From contig OX637288.1 in assembly GCA_951799445.1 (NCBI GenBank), positions 45,399,288 through 45,463,287 on the forward strand: a stretch of DNA of 64,000 nt, read 5' to 3'. Numbering within the stretch: the first letter of the stretch is position 1; every line of letters starts with the position of its first letter. The translations under genes were made by a program, and so were the position numbers. This DNA comes from Pseudisothecium myosuroides (lineage: Eukaryota > Streptophyta > Bryopsida > Hypnales > Lembophyllaceae). The notes below the pieces were generated by a model, which was not told the DNA's origin, searched no databases, and was given only the letters and a program-made list of their open reading frames with translations. Shown here piece by piece: positions 60,165-64,000 of the stretch.

Positions 60165-63020
60165 ATGGGTTCTATTACCGATGGATGCATTTCATTCATT
60201 AGAGTCAAGGATGGTGAGTAACGTTTCGCACTCATTCCCAAGACTTGGCGGGCGGGGCTTCAAATTTTAGCTGCCGGGCAAGTGGCAGAACGCTGGAACC
60301 CCTGATCGCCCTGCACATCGAGCCGAGGCTGGCCTACCCTGCTGATTTTGAGGGACGCGGTCGCAAGCGCATTCAAATTCGGTGCAAATGTGTAAACTGT
60401 CAGTCAGACTCCGCACCGAATGCGACCAGGGTTCACAAATCATGATCACGAGCTCTGGCGATTCTCGTCGCAATTTCATCACCGTTGATGAGATTCTCGG
60501 TGCTGTTCTCACATGTTCGCGACTGATGTGTGACTGTTGATGCATTGAATGGAGTATGGGAACCCTTTTTGCAGCATGATTAGTAAGGTGTTATTCGATC
60601 ATTGGAAACAAGAATCAGCTACCGAATTAGTTGCGCTGAGTTGCCGTGAGGGTCACAGCAACTCGGTGGATTGTAGCCCAACAATTAGATTTGCGGTGAT
60701 GAATGCTTAAACCCTAATTGCTAGGATTAAACCCTAATTTTCAGGGTCTGTTTCTCATTCTTCTGTGCTGAATTTGATTAGATGACGTGACTGGGAAAAC
60801 ATTGTAGGAATTTGTTCAATCAGCCAATTGTAAGATGTTGTCGTTACCAATCAAAGTCTGAAAGTAGTGACAAGTTCTTGCATTAGAGAATTTATGTAGC
60901 TCTATTTAACTATAAGTCTTCCTTCAGAGCAGTTTGAGAGGTACTAGTTCTTTAGATAGAATGGCAAAATAAGGCTATGTTGAGGTTTTATGTAGGCTGA
61001 ACAAGGTGCTTCACAAATTGAAATATTGTTCTGCCGAGCTGAGCGAAATCGAGAGTGTTGTGACTGAGCTGGAACCGCGTGCACATGGTGATGAGATGGA
61101 AGCGATTGAAGAGATGCCCGACCTTCTGGTCATCGCCGGTATCTTGCGGGAAACGATGAATTCTCTCAAAGCAGGCCTTGAACGAATTCGAGATGTGCAA
61201 AAAATGCAAGTGCCCAGACCCTCTCCTGTGTTGGGCAGCTCAAATCCAGCTGATGCAAACCAGGTAATCCGAAAACTACACCAGTATCTGTCCTTCAATC
61301 ATTTCAAGCAGAAGAATGTTGGAAATGTTACTCGTCTCCTAGAGGGAATTGAAAATCAGAAAGGGGAGTATTGAAAATGTATATTCAGAAGTTGAATTGT
61401 CGGAATGGTCATTTCATGTAACATCCTAAAGAAACATTGTTAGCACCCTCTAAATTGGCGTGGAGAGGAATCCCTGACACCTCGTTTGGCAATTTTGAGC
61501 TCAATTAGAACAAGGGAGAGCTCCTTCAGTATGTTAGAGAGAATCAGAGCATGTTAGAGCTTTCGTTTTGCTTGGTTTGCTCTGATTTGGCATGATTTGC
61601 TCTAAATGACATTGTTCTCAAAGTGTCATGCTTCTACTACTCGAGAATGTTATGTTCCCTCATGTAGAGGAGTCTGTTTCCGTATTCAGCTAATCCCTAA
61701 ATCTTTTTGAACCGTTCTAATTGGTGAAAACTCCTTGCAAGTAACAGTTCCTCATCGCTTTTCTGACAGATTCTCATTTATGTACAGGGAGCCGATTCAG
61801 GGAAAGTGATGGAAATACGTGTTGTTTCCACCTTATGTACGGAAAACTTCAGCACAGAAACCAGGATAGCGAAAAAAGGAGCTGCTGCAAGAAACATTTC
61901 ACAAGTATGTAGGCACATATGCATTCATCACCCGGAGATGATAGATCCTGGGCTTTGGAGCAATTTGTCAGAGGATTTGGTAGGACTGGTCTTTGCACGG
62001 CTACCTGTCCCTCAAATTATTGAGCTTAAGAACAGCTCCAGTGCTTGGTCCTCACTGTCAGATTCCTCCAGCTTCAAACTAAGCTTTGCGGAGGCAAATC
62101 CCAACCTCTTTGGTCTTCTGGGGTGGGACCATAGTTTAAAAACCTTCTGGACCCAAATGTTTGACGCCAAATCCAAGGAGTGGCATAGCGTGGAATTGAA
62201 TTTCCCTCTAGACATGGACGCGTGGTATGCGTGCGATGGGGGTTTGGTTTGTTTCGTGCAGATGAGCGAGGACGAAGAAGGTGCTGGGCCATTTCCTGTG
62301 TATGTTTGCAATCCCTTAACAAATGTTTGGAAAGCGCTCCCTGAGTTACCGCTTAGCAAGCAGGAGCCCGTGTTGGTGCAGTTGGTCACGGATGTGGATG
62401 CGAAATCCTACAGAGTGCTCTTGGTGTGTCGTGAGAAGAAGGACTACGCTCTTGGAGTGCATGTCTATGACTCCCAAACTGGGTCATGGGGCACCATGGA
62501 CTCCGGTCTTGTTTTTGGCTCCGGTAACACCCTCTTGGATGACTTATTGGATCCTCGGGTGTTTGATTGCGCCACCAAAGAGTTGTGTTCTCTTGACAGC
62601 CGCCCTCCTCTTGAGGATCTCGAAATCGTACGGTACTCTATCCTCAAGGATCGTATGTTTGTGTTGCATGCTCCCGTGGAACCTAGCACGCGGGTTCACA
62701 CGTCTGAAATGCTCGTGATTTCAGAATATGAATATCAAAGGAGCACAACGGAAATGAGGAAACTTAACGACTACGAGGTAACCTGGATCGGGTCATACGT
62801 TGGTCGGCATGACATGGAACTCTTCACTAGTACTGGGTTTATCCTTCTGACGTGGGACAAACGGGATGAAAATGGAAGTGACAGTCAGCTTATCAAACTT
62901 TATGACATGGCTGCAGATGAATGGCATAACCTTCCTACCTTGGTTGGGAATCCTGCAACCCGAAACGAGAGGCTTGAAGGAGTTTTCATGTGTGAGCTTC
63001 GTTGGGATGCAGTTCCCTGA
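60165..63020 (+). CDS. F-box protein with N-terminal helical region
   Basis: Likely substrate adaptor of an SCF ubiquitin ligase; the target is unknown. Exons 60165-60213, 60974-61263 and 61788-63020 join in phase to 523 residues. The first exon ends at a good GTGAGT donor. The middle exon encodes a charged, probably helical stretch (LNKVLHKLKYCSAELSEIE, LRETMNSLKAGLERIRD). The last holds the F-box from about residue 169 (LWSNLSEDLVGLVFARLPVP) and a C-terminal domain with kelch- or FBA-like phrases (VYVCNPLTNVWKALPELPL, VYDSQTGSWGTMDS, LYDMAADEWHNLPTL). The start is uncertain. The ATG at 60165 is the first in frame, but the frame stays open back to about 59973 without a Met, so an upstream exon may exist. 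The F-box exon could also be a separate gene starting at 61809. Confidence 0.75.
60710..60737. promoter_or_regulatory. two telo-box motifs (AAACCCTAA)
   Basis: AAACCCTAA occurs twice, 18 bases apart, in the first intron of the F-box gene and about 1 kb upstream of TPI. This motif is known from promoters of plant translation and growth genes. A role here is inference. Confidence 0.4.
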
Positions 63021-64000
63021 GCAGATGACTCAAAGCGATGCAAGTACAACATGCAGTGCTTGTCCATGGAGTATCAAGCTTTAGCAAGGTAGTCATGAGC
63101 TTTCATTGCTATCAATTTGCTGGCCACATATATAAATTGGTTTCAATAATATTAGATTGTTTCATGAACTTTTAGATAGTGTGATGTAGAGGAACTCTCC
63201 CATAATCCATGGGCAGGTCCCCTATGGTCACGGTGATGTCTCAAAGTTCCTGAAATAATTTAATTTTACTTGAAAAACTGTTTCGTGGGCTAGGTGGATC
63301 TTTGTATTTTGAAGTGCAGTATATTGCATAGCAATGCAGCACGTTACCAGCTCTATCCGTCGTATGTGGAAGCGCCAATGGGATGGGTACTTGGCAGCCT
63401 AAGAAGAGTCGACAAGTCGTCTTTGGAGATCCACTTTCTGGACACGACATTTTCAAGCGAATTCTGCTTGTATCAGGTGCTTTCTGCTCATTTTGGGCCC
63501 AAGAAGAACTTGAAGCACTGGCGCTCGATGTCTGAAAGAGTTACCACCATTGGATTTTGTTCGCGCTCTTGAATTCCAGTTTCTGGCATTGATCGGGTCA
63601 ATTGCTGTTGCTATCACTTTGCAGATTACGGGAGCCCTAATGCCATACTGTATTTCTTACAAGTTGATCTCGTTTCTTAGGTTGCTTCAGTATCAAGCTT
63701 TCAAGAACTTTGTACAGTAGAACCTCTCTTAAGGTAGGTACACCCAAAACCGACACTTTTTGCTACTCAGCCTATTTACTATTATTGGACTGGTCAAATT
63801 TTCAAAACCGCCAGGGTTTATGATCATACCGGTATTGTTTTGTTCAGTGATTAAGTTTTTGTGGTTCAGAAATTTGGTTGCAAATGATATGTCCGTTCTC
63901 AGGTATTTCGTTTGACTAGATTCTAGGTCACGATGAATTCGAAGCGCCTGTCTCGTGTAGGGCGAGAGGAATGTTACCGTGGATGTACCGCTTTCTAAGT
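63021..64000. other. F-box gene 3' region
   Basis: Probable 3' UTR then intergenic sequence. An open frame near 63360-63572 has no recognisable domain. A pogo-like terminus begins at 63715. Confidence 0.45.
63715..64000. mobile_element. pogo/Emigrant-like element, left end only
   Basis: CAGTAGAACCTCTCTTAAGG preceded by TA matches the terminus of the element at 23132-23479. No matching right end appears before the window stops, so the element is either longer than that copy's 348 bases or partial. Confidence 0.6.

Noticed and set aside
63294..63572. 92-codon frame after the F-box gene
   Set aside because: It begins with a non-ATG codon and has no recognisable domain; more likely 3' UTR or intergenic.

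Overview
The window is nuclear DNA from a land plant or close algal relative. Genes have many short exons with GT-AG introns, AT-rich intergenic DNA and many small inverted-repeat elements, including inside introns. A complete acetate kinase gene next to plant-type sucrose synthase, GH51 arabinofuranosidase and an ABCG24/28-type transporter suggests a non-seed plant (bryophyte, lycophyte) or charophyte alga, because acetate kinase is generally absent from flowering plants. The species cannot be fixed by reading alone.

Layout. 75-4422 (+): last seven coding exons of sucrose synthase. 5708-8553 (+): complete four-exon acetate kinase. 9569-19658 (-): complete 17-exon alpha-L-arabinofuranosidase, 684 residues, convergent with acetate kinase and with element-filled introns. 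19659-33387: a gene-poor tract with a triple tandem repeat, pogo-like and TTAA-flanked elements, a decayed ankyrin/PGG gene and a 3.5-kb Mutator-like element. 33388-43036 (-): complete 14-exon half-size ABC transporter, 1146 residues. 43037-58928: a transposon-rich desert with one possible unrecognised two-exon gene on the + strand near 55995-57309. 58929-59696 (-): intronless, GC-rich cytosolic triosephosphate isomerase. From about 60.1 kb to 63020 (+): an F-box protein gene divergent from it.

The genes are independent plant loci, not an operon. Sucrose synthase, triosephosphate isomerase and acetate kinase touch sugar breakdown and fermentation, and the arabinofuranosidase acts on cell-wall polymers, but nothing in the sequence shows that they act as a unit. 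Exon boundaries were set by splice signals, codon phase and agreement with family motifs. In all five long genes the phases join without a break, so these models are firm to within a base or so.

The most unusual content is mobile: a family of short elements with CCC...GGG ends inside TTAA (or TTAT) duplications, resembling piggyBac-type non-autonomous elements; a Mutator-like insertion whose empty site survives in a nearby duplicate; and an inverted-repeat element whose end supplies the splice acceptor of transporter exon 2. I saw no CRISPR array, tRNA or rRNA gene.
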